A DNA stretch of 64,000 bases from Bacteroidales bacterium (GCA_017534745.1 JAFXVX010000005.1:62001-126000); one strand, 5' to 3'; shown: positions 27,178 through 36,129, numbered from the stretch's first letter. A program made the numbers and translations. Notes: generated from the sequence alone by a model not told the origin.

Positions 27178-28875
27178 ATGAAGAAGACTATTACCATATT
27201 GTTAATAGTGTCGAGCGGCATAGCGGCTTCGGCCCAGACCTACCTCGACGCCTATAATTTCTCCTTCAACGACTACCTCGGCACAGCCCGTTCAGTCGCG
27301 ATGGGGAATGCCCTGACCGCCGTCGGAGGCGACATCGGCTCCGTGGCGATAAACCCGGCAGGCTCCGCAGTCGCGGGCTACAGCCAGGTCTCCATCACCC
27401 CGGGGTTCAGTGTTTCCAACACCGTCTCCCAGGGGACTGCCCTGAGCGGAGAGTCATCTCCCTACGGTTTTGAAAATCAGCTCAAATCGTCCAGGGCCCG
27501 GTTCACCCTCCCCTCCGTCGGCGCGACCTTCAATTTCAACACCAGGCGCAGCCGTGGAATTAAAAACGTCTCCCTGGGATTCATCTATTCCACATCCAAC
27601 GTCTATCTCAATTCCCTGAACGCCTCCGGGACCAGCGGCGACTACGAAAACACATTCAACACCGGCCGTAACATGACGACCATCAGCGGCTACTTCGCCC
27701 AACTGGCCAGCGGCTACTATCCCCCGATGGCAAGCGGCTACTCCGCCTCAGCCCTTGATGCAAGCGGGGCCTATGACGCCGGTATCCCCTGGGAGGTGAT
27801 TCTCGCCTACCGGGGAGGCCTGATCGCGACACGTTCCGGCGCCGACAACGTCTATGTAGGAGCCGCCGAGAAGGCCCTTGACAACGGAGACAATGCCTTA
27901 GCCGGTCTCATCAACCAGAACTATTCCCGCCTCACGACCGGCAGCAAGGGGCTCATGATCTTCAACCTGGGTCTCAATATCTCCGACTACGTTTACATCG
28001 GAGCCAACCTGTCGCTCGTGACGCTCACCTACTCCTATTCAGATTCCTTCCGCGAAAGCGTCAACACCGACTCTCCCGCGAATGTCGCCAAATTCAAGCA
28101 GGAGTTTATAGGTGAAGGAGGAGAAATCATCGAGACCAGGTTCGACAACCTCCGCTACCGCCAGTTCTGGAAGGACCGCGGCACGGGGATCAACGCCAAA
28201 TTCGGCATTATCGGCCGCCCTGTCGCTGGACTCCGCCTCGGCCTCACGGTCCAGACCCCGACCGCCACAACCATCAAAGAGACTTACAGTTACGACGCCC
28301 AGTCGCAGTATGTCAACGCCAATTTCTCTTCCAGCGAGGAGTCGCCTTCGGACAAGTTCACCTACAAGCTCCGCTCCCCCTGGGTCTTCGGGTTCGGCGT
28401 AGCCTACACGATATTTGACAAAGGACTCATCTCAGCTGATTATGAGCTGACAGACTACTCCGGGATGATGCTCTCCTCCGCAGTGTCAGACGATGGCGAC
28501 TTCTCCCATGTCAATGCTGACATCAGCGACCTTATGGGTTTCGGACACACCCTCAGGGTCGGCGCAGAATACAAGCCCATCCCCGCCGTAGGCATCAGGG
28601 CCGGCTTCAACTACATCAGCTGCGCTGAGAAAGACACCATTTTCGGAAAATACATGAAGACGCAGACACTGTCAGGCTCCCTCGGCGCAGGCTACTCCTC
28701 CCCCGGCTCCTTCTTCGTCGATGCGGCAGTGCGCCTGACCTTCCAGCCCGACTCCTACTACTGCCCCTACGGCGACTACCACGATGCCACCGGCAGGGTA
28801 ACGGACCTTGCCCCCGAAATCCTCACCAAGAGCCGCCTCCTCTCCGCCATGGTAACCGTCGGCTGGCGCTTCTAA
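27178..28875 (+). CDS. OmpP1/FadL-like outer-membrane transport protein
   Basis: The protein has 565 residues with a signal peptide (ITILLIVSSGIAASAQ). The FadL/Toluene_X start is clear: SFNDYLGTARSVAMGNALTA, GGDIGSVAINPAG. The rest is amphipathic beta-strands ending in VTVGWRF, the BAM signal. It forms a 14-strand type barrel for hydrophobic substrates; the substrate is not known. It is in one unit with the Tyr/Gly-rich protein and ends at a strong terminator. Confidence 0.88.
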   Translation: MKKTITILLIVSSGIAASAQTYLDAYNFSFNDYLGTARSVAMGNALTAVGGDIGSVAINPAGSAVAGYSQVSITPGFSVSNTVSQGTALSGESSPYGFENQLKSSRARFTLPSVGATFNFNTRRSRGIKNVSLGFIYSTSNVYLNSLNASGTSGDYENTFNTGRNMTTISGYFAQLASGYYPPMASGYSASALDASGAYDAGIPWEVILAYRGGLIATRSGADNVYVGAAEKALDNGDNALAGLINQNYSRLTTGSKGLMIFNLGLNISDYVYIGANLSLVTLTYSYSDSFRESVNTDSPANVAKFKQEFIGEGGEIIETRFDNLRYRQFWKDRGTGINAKFGIIGRPVAGLRLGLTVQTPTATTIKETYSYDAQSQYVNANFSSSEESPSDKFTYKLRSPWVFGFGVAYTIFDKGLISADYELTDYSGMMLSSAVSDDGDFSHVNADISDLMGFGHTLRVGAEYKPIPAVGIRAGFNYISCAEKDTIFGKYMKTQTLSGSLGAGYSSPGSFFVDAAVRLTFQPDSYYCPYGDYHDATGRVTDLAPEILTKSRLLSAMVTVGWRF

Positions 28876-28895
28876 GAAAGTTATCCAATAAAACT

Positions 28896-28938
28896 GTTCC
28901 CGCTCATGCAACCTTCTGCACGAGCGGGAACGTTTTTT
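28896..28938. terminator. Bidirectional terminator between FadL-like gene and the AT-rich operon
   Basis: GTTCCCGCTC (28896-28905) and GAGCGGGAAC (28922-28931) form a perfect ten-base-pair stem. GTTTTTT follows on the plus strand and AGTTTT on the minus strand, so it can end both convergent units. Confidence 0.85.
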
Positions 28939-28940
28939 CC

Positions 28941-29069
28941 CTATTTTTCGTCGCCGCCCATGCAGCTCAATGCATGAGCAGGAACGGTAGCCCACTGGGG
29001 GTATGTCCTCATTAACACAACTGCCGCCAAAATAACAACAACTGAGAGCGACCAAATTACCTTTTTCAT
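28941..29069 (-). CDS. 42-residue membrane or exported peptide
   Basis: This short frame reads MKKVIWSLSVVVILAAVVLM then a 22-residue tail RTYPQWATVPAHALSCMGGD plus EK. It has a Lys-Lys start, a 16-residue hydrophobic helix and one Cys, as in small exported peptides of Bacteroidales. The VPAHALSC stretch is faintly like the NVEALA peptides of this order, but that is a weak resemblance. It starts 14 bases after the six-repeat lipoprotein gene, on the same strand and just before the terminator, so it is the last gene of the operon. GGATGTAGAG precedes the ATG. Confidence 0.55.
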   Translation of the reverse strand: MKKVIWSLSVVVILAAVVLMRTYPQWATVPAHALSCMGGDEK

Positions 29070-29083
29070 TCTCTACATCCTTC

Positions 29084-31675
29084 TTAGTAATCAAGACCTT
29101 GAACAACACTCCCTTCACAAACGGGTCTCATAGAATAACCCTGATAATTATGACTCACATCTACATAGCAATGAATCTCAGAATCGTAATATATTTCGAG
29201 CGCATATGACAAACCGACTGCCCCGCTACTATACGTACTGGAGGTCCAGCATGGACATGCCTTCCCCTCCACATAATTGTAATCTCCCTTGCTGCCAGCT
29301 GCCGGAAAAAAAATACTCTTCCCATTTATCTTACTTGTAAAAAGGGCTCCCTTAACTCCTTTGTACAATATCCAAATATATGAACAATTATCTTTTAACT
29401 CCTTACATTCAGCACGTGTGGGAGCGCGCCACCCTCCATGAAGAGTTTCAGCTGCGGCATCTTGGAATCTACTTGGATTTAAGTAAGTCGAAGTAGAATA
29501 GACTTCCTTAGGGGACAATTCTCCCCAAGAATAATAATCACCGTATTTTTCGGGAGATAATGCTCCGAGATTACATGCTCCCCATTTCACAGAGAGACCC
29601 AGATCCACCGCTCCCTCTTTTTGGGGGATAGGATCCCTAGTTGCAAACTGTTTAACTTCCCCATATACCGTTCGATTACAAACCGTCACATAAGCGACAT
29701 AGTAATATTTTGTATCTGATGATAGATTTGATAAAGAAGCCGAAAATGAACTACCATCAACTGTCGCTATTTTCCTGGCCCCAGATTTAGTGAGCCCTGA
29801 AAGGGTTGAGTGCGAACTGCTATATCGAAATCCAACACTTACATCCAGGTTGCCATTATTCGCCAGTAAATTGCCATTATTCGTCAGTAAATATGAACCA
29901 TTTAAAGTCACTGAAAATAATTCTATATCCGTAACCTCATCCGTCACAGTTGTTATAGCAAAATCTTGAAACGTAAATGATTCCACCTCACCATATACTT
30001 CTCTGTTATATACTTTAGCACACGCCACGTAATAGCATTTAGTGCCTGGAGACTGATCATCTAATGAGGCATTAAATGATCCATCTTCCATCAATGATGC
30101 TGATATCTTTGTTCCTGTTGATTTTAGTGATGTTATGGTGGACTCTGAAGAACTATAGAGGAACCATACACTTTTACTTAAATCATCTGCATTTGATGTT
30201 GTTAAAACCCCGTTTAGAGTGGCTGTCTGAAGGTTTATATTCGTCGCCTCACCTGTTCTCACAGTCGCACCAAAAGTTGTGGTCGTGAATGTTTTTACTT
30301 CGCCATAGAATTCACGGCCATAGACAGTCACTTTAGCGACATAATAATATGTCGTGGCATCTGTTAGATAATCAAGGTTGGATTTGAAGGTGCCGTCTGA
30401 AGAAAGTGACGCATCCGCACGGGTGCCATTGGATTTGAGCCAAGACAAATTAGAGGCGGATGGGCTAGAACTATATAAGAAAGCGGCAGTCTTTGTCAAA
30501 TCATCAGCGTTTGAAAAAACTGCGCTACCGTTCAATGTTGCCGTAAAACGACCATACGGAGAGGCACTCCCTGTCGTAACGTCGGCACCAAAACTTTTTG
30601 TCGTGAAAGACCGTACCTCTCCATAATCCCACTTTGTATAAGAGTTGTAGTCATAGATAGAATTAGCATATACTTGAGCCGCAGCGACATAGTAATATGT
30701 CGTCGATTCAGTAAGACTCGTTAAGTCACATCTGAAAGTGCCATCTTCATACAACGTGCTACTACAATTCGTTCCATGGGATGTTAGATATGTCAAATCG
30801 GAAGCTGACGGGTTAGAACTGTAGTAAAACGTGACATACTTATCAAAATTATCTGCATTGTTAAAAGTAGCGCTGCCGTTTATGGTTGCCGTGAAACGTC
30901 CACACGCAGAAGTTCCCCCTGTTGAAACATCGATATCAATGTCATCTACGACAAAAGAGGAGATGTCGCCATGAAATTCTTTATCATGCACCTTCACATA
31001 CGCCATATAGCTCCACGTTGTGCCAGGCATCATTCTAGGCATTACATATTTCATAGAGCCATCTTCTCTTGGATCTACTGCCTTTCTTGTCCCCTTCTCA
31101 AGCAATGATTCGACAGTCGTACCATCCTGCCCAGTCGACTGGTATATAAAACATACTTCTTCAACAGTCAGATTCTCGCTACTGTTTACTTTAAAATAAC
31201 CGTTCAGCGTCGCCTGTAACTCGTGCAAGTCTGTAGGATCTCCAGTAACTATATCAACGGATATTTTCTTTGTCGTAAAAGATTTGACATTTCCGTACCT
31301 ATATACCCCACCATAGAACACGAAGGACTTATAGTAGTACGTAGTCTCTGATGCCAACCCTGTCGCCGAAACCTTGTACTTATTCTCCGGGTCCAGTTCG
31401 ACTGATGTCAACTTTGTACTATTATCAAGCGACGGGTCCTCCTCCGTGGAATACAGTACCCCCATCTCAATCGCCCCCATCTCTGGCGTCGGATTGGCAT
31501 ACGCCATCAACGTCGCCGACCACTCCGTCACATTCACCGCCTCCGCCGTAATCGTCAACTCCTTAGGGTTGTTTTGCGGTTCGCCTTGCGAACTTGAGTC
31601 CTCAGTTGACACTATCTCTTCCGTACAGGAAGAAATCAACAATAGCAACGGGTAAATTAGTATTCTTCCTTTCAT
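29084..31675 (-). CDS. Surface lipoprotein with six fibronectin-III-like repeats and a Fib_succ_major-like C-terminus
   Basis: The protein has 863 residues. MKGRILIYPLLLLISSC is a lipoprotein signal with Cys17. Six repeats of about 95 residues follow, each with a TATLNG-type strand and a TTYYY(K/V)A strand and ending in a VKSFTT or similar strand. The last 170 residues (from GAVDLGLSVKWGACNLGA) carry the Fibrobacter major paralogous/DUF1566-like domain with YYSWGE and GWRAPTRAEC. Repeats 3 and 4 are the closest pair. Repeat 6 has an in-frame 21-bp duplication. It is probably displayed on the cell surface for binding. The gene is AT-rich compared with the core genes. Confidence 0.78.
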   Translation of the reverse strand: MKGRILIYPLLLLISSCTEEIVSTEDSSSQGEPQNNPKELTITAEAVNVTEWSATLMAYANPTPEMGAIEMGVLYSTEEDPSLDNSTKLTSVELDPENKYKVSATGLASETTYYYKSFVFYGGVYRYGNVKSFTTKKISVDIVTGDPTDLHELQATLNGYFKVNSSENLTVEEVCFIYQSTGQDGTTVESLLEKGTRKAVDPREDGSMKYVMPRMMPGTTWSYMAYVKVHDKEFHGDISSFVVDDIDIDVSTGGTSACGRFTATINGSATFNNADNFDKYVTFYYSSNPSASDLTYLTSHGTNCSSTLYEDGTFRCDLTSLTESTTYYYVAAAQVYANSIYDYNSYTKWDYGEVRSFTTKSFGADVTTGSASPYGRFTATLNGSAVFSNADDLTKTAAFLYSSSPSASNLSWLKSNGTRADASLSSDGTFKSNLDYLTDATTYYYVAKVTVYGREFYGEVKTFTTTTFGATVRTGEATNINLQTATLNGVLTTSNADDLSKSVWFLYSSSESTITSLKSTGTKISASLMEDGSFNASLDDQSPGTKCYYVACAKVYNREVYGEVESFTFQDFAITTVTDEVTDIELFSVTLNGSYLLTNNGNLLANNGNLDVSVGFRYSSSHSTLSGLTKSGARKIATVDGSSFSASLSNLSSDTKYYYVAYVTVCNRTVYGEVKQFATRDPIPQKEGAVDLGLSVKWGACNLGALSPEKYGDYYSWGELSPKEVYSTSTYLNPSRFQDAAAETLHGGWRAPTRAECKELKDNCSYIWILYKGVKGALFTSKINGKSIFFPAAGSKGDYNYVEGKACPCWTSSTYSSGAVGLSYALEIYYDSEIHCYVDVSHNYQGYSMRPVCEGSVVQGLDY
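29850..29891. repeat. Tandem 21-bp duplication inside a coding repeat
   Basis: TTGCCATTATTCGCCAGTAAA (29850-29870) is followed at once by the same 21 bases with one change (29871-29891). In the protein this gives LLTNNGN-LLANNGN, a clean seven-residue duplication that keeps the frame. It points to recent slippage. Confidence 0.85.
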
Positions 31676-31683
31676 ACCTCAAA

Positions 31684-32577
31684 CTATTTCAGTTCTAGTA
31701 CCGTATCATATATATCCTTATATTTAGGGAATTCTACCGGCGTAATCCCAACATTCCTAAAAAACTGAAGGGAATCTTTTAACTCTTCAGTTTCACATTG
31801 AGGATATAAATACCAACCACCAGGATTGGGCGTTCCTAAGCAATCTTTAAAAATATGGGCTTTTCGCAACAAAAGCCAACGGAGAAATATTTCCACAGAA
31901 CTAATTCTGACTCCCACAATGCAAAGCTTGAGTTTCATAAATGGTTGCAACCAAGTGTTGCGTAGTTCCCAGTCATTCTTAAAAATATTAACAAGACTCG
32001 GATCTATCCTAGCGATTAGTTTACCATAATCAATTAATCCAAAACGAAGTGTTTCTTCATGGGATAGTGTACCGTGTATATGCCAAACTCCAAAGCCCCT
32101 ATTAATATCTGTCAACTCTCTGCTTGAGAAATAGTGATTCAAATTCCACATAGACGACCGCATCAAATTATTCAAGTTTCCATTTTGGGACACTCCATAT
32201 GGGATATCATATAAATTCAAGCCGTCATCCAGCAAGACATCAACATTAGTCGTTAATACGGGTATATCCAGTTTCTTTAATGCGTTGTTTATTAAAGAGA
32301 ACGCATCCCTGTCACTCTGTTTGATACTAAGAATTGTCGATAATCTGGAACGTACTGCTACTTCACTCCTGTCTAACACCATGGCACTATAGTGTTCTGT
32401 AGGACTCAAGGAATCATACTTTCCGGTAATGGCCAAACTATTGCCAATGTCCTGTACGAGATCGTTCCAGCTTAATGTTTGCTTACAAAAATGTCTATTT
32501 ATACCATTCCCGACTAAAAAAGCGACCTCATGTCGATCCCTCGATGATGAGAACTCAGAGAGGAACTGCTCTATCAT
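31684..32577 (-). CDS. SIR2-like domain protein, probable NADase
   Basis: The protein has 297 residues. SIR2_2-type motifs appear in order: FLVGNGINR (about 20-28, the nucleotide loop), TTNVD with Asn111, and WHIHG with His168. The Asn and His are the residues needed for NAD+ cleavage in ThsA-type defence proteins, so the active site looks intact. No macro, SLOG or TIR gene is beside it. An earlier in-frame ATG at 32616 would add 13 residues; 32577 is preferred because MIEQFLSEF runs straight into the domain. It lies between two surface-lipoprotein genes, 8 bases upstream of the repeat lipoprotein. It is the most AT-rich gene here. Confidence 0.75.
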   Translation of the reverse strand: MIEQFLSEFSSSRDRHEVAFLVGNGINRHFCKQTLSWNDLVQDIGNSLAITGKYDSLSPTEHYSAMVLDRSEVAVRSRLSTILSIKQSDRDAFSLINNALKKLDIPVLTTNVDVLLDDGLNLYDIPYGVSQNGNLNNLMRSSMWNLNHYFSSRELTDINRGFGVWHIHGTLSHEETLRFGLIDYGKLIARIDPSLVNIFKNDWELRNTWLQPFMKLKLCIVGVRISSVEIFLRWLLLRKAHIFKDCLGTPNPGGWYLYPQCETEELKDSLQFFRNVGITPVEFPKYKDIYDTVLELK

Positions 32578-32657
32578 ACCTTTTCGCTTTATTCTATAGA
32601 AGAACTTTGAACACATACCTTATCCTGTGGTGCATCACCAGGGATGCAGCAAACTTA

Positions 32658-35600
32658 TTAGAATGAATATGAGGTAATCGTCATATATTGCCCATAGCAA
32701 TCATAATAGGCTTGGTAGCCCTCAACCGGAACAAATAGTTCTGGCTTAGGGCCTATATATTCACCGTTTGAATTGAACGTAAGTTCTATGGTAGGAGGCG
32801 TCGTTCTGGGAATGTAGAGTTTGTTGCAATATATCGCTTTAATTAGTGTTACCGTTTCGGGTAAAAAGACTTCATTAATAGCAGAAACGAATTTGCTATT
32901 TTTAAAATCCTTGCAGCGGGGAATAGTTACTGTGGCTAACGATGTTTCTTGCAGTAGTAGTTTTCCGATTGAGCCAGTATAATATTGGGGATTAGATGAT
33001 CCGTATGTTTTCCACCCGGTAACATTAAAAGAATAGTCACTGACTTCCGTAAATGACGGCGGCATTTTAAGCGTACCAATTTTCGCGAATCTAAAGGCTC
33101 CGTTCTTATATGTCGAATAAGAATAACTAGAATTATATGTGGAAACACATTTCTTTAATTTAGATGGAGATTCAAAACCAAGATAAGAAACCGTCGCACC
33201 CCCGAAAGAGCAATCTTTTAAATATTCGAGGTTTGCGGGGAGTATGAGCGTGTCGATCTGGCATCCTGAAAACGGACCATAAGAGTAATCCCCATATTCA
33301 GTTTCACCACCAACAGTGGTAACTTTCGTTGGCTCATCTCCGACTATCTGCGATAAAGCGCTGTTCTTGCTAAATTCTATTTTAATTTTCCCACAGTCTC
33401 TAAACGCTGATCCGGAAATAGTCCTCACCGTTGACGGAATTATGATATATGTTAATTTATTACATCCCTTGAACTCTTCCCCTGAAATCTCAGTTATCTT
33501 TGTCAAGAATTTAAACTCAGGGAATGATTTTATTGCACTTGACGTGAAAATGGAACCAAGATCACTAATCTCTTGTAATTCCAAGAAAGATAATACCCCA
33601 TCATTGTTCTCATCATAATGGTTGATTAATATACTCTCTACGGTCGAATCTGTGAAAGGGAATCTTATGTCGACAGGAATATACTCGGTTTGCCTTATCG
33701 AATTAGCTGATGACAAAAGCACTGATACCATTGGATTATCACTGACTGTTAAAGAATTAAATGCCTCCGAGTAATCAAAAGTGGTCCTTAATAAACCTGG
33801 CTCTAGCAGTTCAACATTTTTTAGATAGAGCGCCGTGATTCTTGCATTTGACTTAGTAATCGTTGTGATGCCCTCCGCTGAGAGAATACCAGGATTAGAC
33901 AAGATACCCTCTGCCGCAGAATGAGGAAGTATTTCAATATCGATAACTATAGAAACATTATAACTTCCATCTTCCGCCAAGTCATAACTCGTCCGACATT
34001 TTCCATCAGTATACTCGGGGACAAACGTTATCGACTGAATTCTATTAATTAACGCATCAAGTCGGTCATTAATCGCAGCAATGTCTGAGATAATGTTAGC
34101 TATCTTTCCATTGATGGTCTCGATTTCAGCATCAATGGCATCAATACGGTCGATGAGAGTAGCAATCCTTCCGTTGATTCTCGATTCGAGGTCCGAAATA
34201 GCAGAATTTATCTGAGTCGTCATCTGGATACTCAGTTTACCGTCCAGATTATTAATAGCTGTTTCGATAGCGGACTGGTAGGCCGTGGTCAGATCACTTT
34301 TGGCAGTTTCCAAATCACTGCGAAGTGTCGCAATGTCCGTGGCATTAGCCTGAATGGCCGATGCATTGTCAGCTATCCCTTGTGCATTCTGGGCAATAAG
34401 TCCTGCATTAGTGGCGATATCCTGTGCGTTCTTGACAACATCTTGTGCGCTGATCGAGAGATTTGCGGTCCTTACGGTTTCGTCCAAAGCCTCAATAAGC
34501 CTGGTGTTCTCCTCAACTCCAGCCTTGTTCGCTGCTATCAATTGTCTAAGTTCAGTGATATCATTGGAGTTTTGAAGAATATTTTGAGCATTCTCGCTTA
34601 TTAAACGAGCATTCCCCTGTATGCTTTCAACATTATTAGCAACGACGTTACACAAAGAATCCTGTTTGTGATTGATGCCGGCAATTTGACCCCTCAACTC
34701 CTCAATGGCTGTCGTATTAGCCTGAATCTTATTGTTTAACTGTCCCGAAAGAGAGTTAATCATTGTCTCAAAATAGGTCTTCTGAGTTCCCAACTGCCCT
34801 TCAAGGTTTTGTTGAAGCGCCAGAAGTTTTGCATCTGTTTCCGCGATAGTATAATAACCAGTCAGACGACCATTTACCCAAGCCTTCATAGAACTTTCGG
34901 AAGACGCTATTGCAGTGGCAATGGCCATCGTATATGCCGACTCAATCTCTCCTTTTGCCTGGGCGATAGCATCTTTGTAAGCCTGTGTAATATCTGCAGC
35001 CTGCTGCTGTAATTCTCCTTCCAGTGTAGAAACCGCTTGGGCGATAGCTGTCGCAATTTTAGAATTAAGGCGGGTTTCAAGCTCACTGATAGCGGTATTT
35101 ATGGCAGTTATGTTGGATTTAATACCTGCTATCTCCTCAACTGTCTGATTATATTGATCAAGAGTAGAAAAAGTTGCAGATGCCCAGTTCTTGGCATCCC
35201 GTATCTCCGTGTCGGTGTATGTCTTGAGGGCATCGATACGCTGGCCAAGGGTAACATCGGCCGACTGAAGGGCCGAAATGGCAGTATTTATTTGATTCAG
35301 TTTTCCCTGCGTGTCTGATCTAAGCGTCTCCAATTCTGCTATCAACTCGGTCTTCGCTGCAAGAATATCCCCGGAAAGTTTTGTTGATTTCTCATCGAGG
35401 TCTGTCCTTAAGTCAGATTCGACACGATCAATCTTATCATTGGTAGAGTTGATAGATCGCTGCAATTCAGTGGCCGTATTCTGGAGATTAGTAATGTACC
35501 CTTTTAATTCACGGTCAGTTTCCTCGAGATTACTGATTGAAATAGTGATGGAAGCCACCTGTTGGTTAAGGGTTGCGATGGACACATTCTCTATGTCATC

Positions 35601-35693
35601 CAAACGCTGATTAATTGCTTCAATTTCCTTGTCATAGCAGGAAACAGCGAACAGTGTCATTCCTAATAGGAAAAACAACGATAACTTTTTCAT
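32658..35693 (-). CDS. Long coiled-coil lipoprotein with BspA-like LRR C-terminus (DUF4988-like start)
   Basis: The protein has 1011 residues. MKKLSLFFLLGMTLFAVSC is a lipoprotein signal. The start of the mature part (YDKEIEAINQRLDDIEN) matches the DUF4988/PL29-N type common in Bacteroidales. About residues 25-590 are an unusually long heptad-rich helical stalk with many short Asn/Ala/Ile repeats (NAQGIADNASAIQANATDI), like phage fibres or trimeric adhesins. An EF-hand-like loop (DENNDGVLSFLEL) precedes BspA-type LRR_5 repeats (ISGEEFKGCNKLTYIIIPST). The first 41 codons of the longer frame are rejected as leader. It is probably a surface adhesin with a stalk and head. A leader of about 270 bases precedes it. 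Confidence 0.75.
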   Translation of the reverse strand: MKKLSLFFLLGMTLFAVSCYDKEIEAINQRLDDIENVSIATLNQQVASITISISNLEETDRELKGYITNLQNTATELQRSINSTNDKIDRVESDLRTDLDEKSTKLSGDILAAKTELIAELETLRSDTQGKLNQINTAISALQSADVTLGQRIDALKTYTDTEIRDAKNWASATFSTLDQYNQTVEEIAGIKSNITAINTAISELETRLNSKIATAIAQAVSTLEGELQQQAADITQAYKDAIAQAKGEIESAYTMAIATAIASSESSMKAWVNGRLTGYYTIAETDAKLLALQQNLEGQLGTQKTYFETMINSLSGQLNNKIQANTTAIEELRGQIAGINHKQDSLCNVVANNVESIQGNARLISENAQNILQNSNDITELRQLIAANKAGVEENTRLIEALDETVRTANLSISAQDVVKNAQDIATNAGLIAQNAQGIADNASAIQANATDIATLRSDLETAKSDLTTAYQSAIETAINNLDGKLSIQMTTQINSAISDLESRINGRIATLIDRIDAIDAEIETINGKIANIISDIAAINDRLDALINRIQSITFVPEYTDGKCRTSYDLAEDGSYNVSIVIDIEILPHSAAEGILSNPGILSAEGITTITKSNARITALYLKNVELLEPGLLRTTFDYSEAFNSLTVSDNPMVSVLLSSANSIRQTEYIPVDIRFPFTDSTVESILINHYDENNDGVLSFLELQEISDLGSIFTSSAIKSFPEFKFLTKITEISGEEFKGCNKLTYIIIPSTVRTISGSAFRDCGKIKIEFSKNSALSQIVGDEPTKVTTVGGETEYGDYSYGPFSGCQIDTLILPANLEYLKDCSFGGATVSYLGFESPSKLKKCVSTYNSSYSYSTYKNGAFRFAKIGTLKMPPSFTEVSDYSFNVTGWKTYGSSNPQYYTGSIGKLLLQETSLATVTIPRCKDFKNSKFVSAINEVFLPETVTLIKAIYCNKLYIPRTTPPTIELTFNSNGEYIGPKPELFVPVEGYQAYYDCYGQYMTITSYSF

Positions 35694-35746
35694 TGAAAGC
35701 CATAAATTCCGCCCTGCCCCGGGGCGGATGTTGGTATACGAAAAAA

Positions 35747-35816
35747 GTGTGGGACAGTCGTTTATCCGGGAAGAGGCTCTGGTAAAGCCGTGCACGAAGA
35801 AACAAGTACCCCACAC
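35747..35816 (-). promoter_or_regulatory. Terminator-like fold in the long leader of the surface operon
   Basis: On the minus strand GTGTGGG (complement of 35810-35816) can pair with CCCACAC (complement of 35747-35753), followed by six T residues. An inner GGCT/AGCC stem sits between the arms. This looks like an intrinsic terminator inside the leader, which would make the operon subject to attenuation. A second strong hairpin, CCGCCCTGCCCCGGGGCGG (35709-35727), lies just before the start codon. No known riboswitch class was recognised. Confidence 0.3.
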
Positions 35817-35969
35817 CCGTTATGACAATGTGCCTGAAACTGCACGTGATGCCAAAACAAGTGATGAGTGCGTTGCTAATCCTCGTGCTTTGAAATTTAC
35901 CAGATTTCTTCCCAAGGATAAAAGCGAAACACTTTCATCTAAGTATGTACGTCAGCTGCCTGACAGTGA

Positions 35970-36000
35970 CAAAGGTAGAAATTATTTAGAGACTATGCAA
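35970..36000 (-). promoter_or_regulatory. Promoter of the four-gene surface/SIR2 operon
   Basis: On the minus strand TTG (complement of 35998-36000), 20 bases, TACCTTTG (complement of 35970-35977). Transcription would start near 35963, about 270 bases before the first ATG. Apart from this promoter, the leader and the higB promoter and operator, I see no gene in the stretch 35694-36182. Confidence 0.55.
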
Positions 36001-36129
36001 CACAATAAAAAACAGAAATTTTTTCGATTTTTATAGAAAATTTTTCTGTTTTTTATCATCGTTTTCGACTGATCTTCCGACCTTTGTTTAGTCCTGGGAA
36101 ATCATATACCAGGACCAATTCTTTTTTTT

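Noticed and set aside
28672..29118. 148-codon minus-strand frame over the end of the FadL-like gene
   Set aside because: It reads through the terminator and opposite the barrel gene; the 42-codon frame at 28941-29069 in another phase is far more gene-like.
35728..36036. 102-codon plus-strand frame in the gap between the surface operon and higB
   Set aside because: No family match, no ribosome site, and it runs over the promoter of the minus-strand operon.
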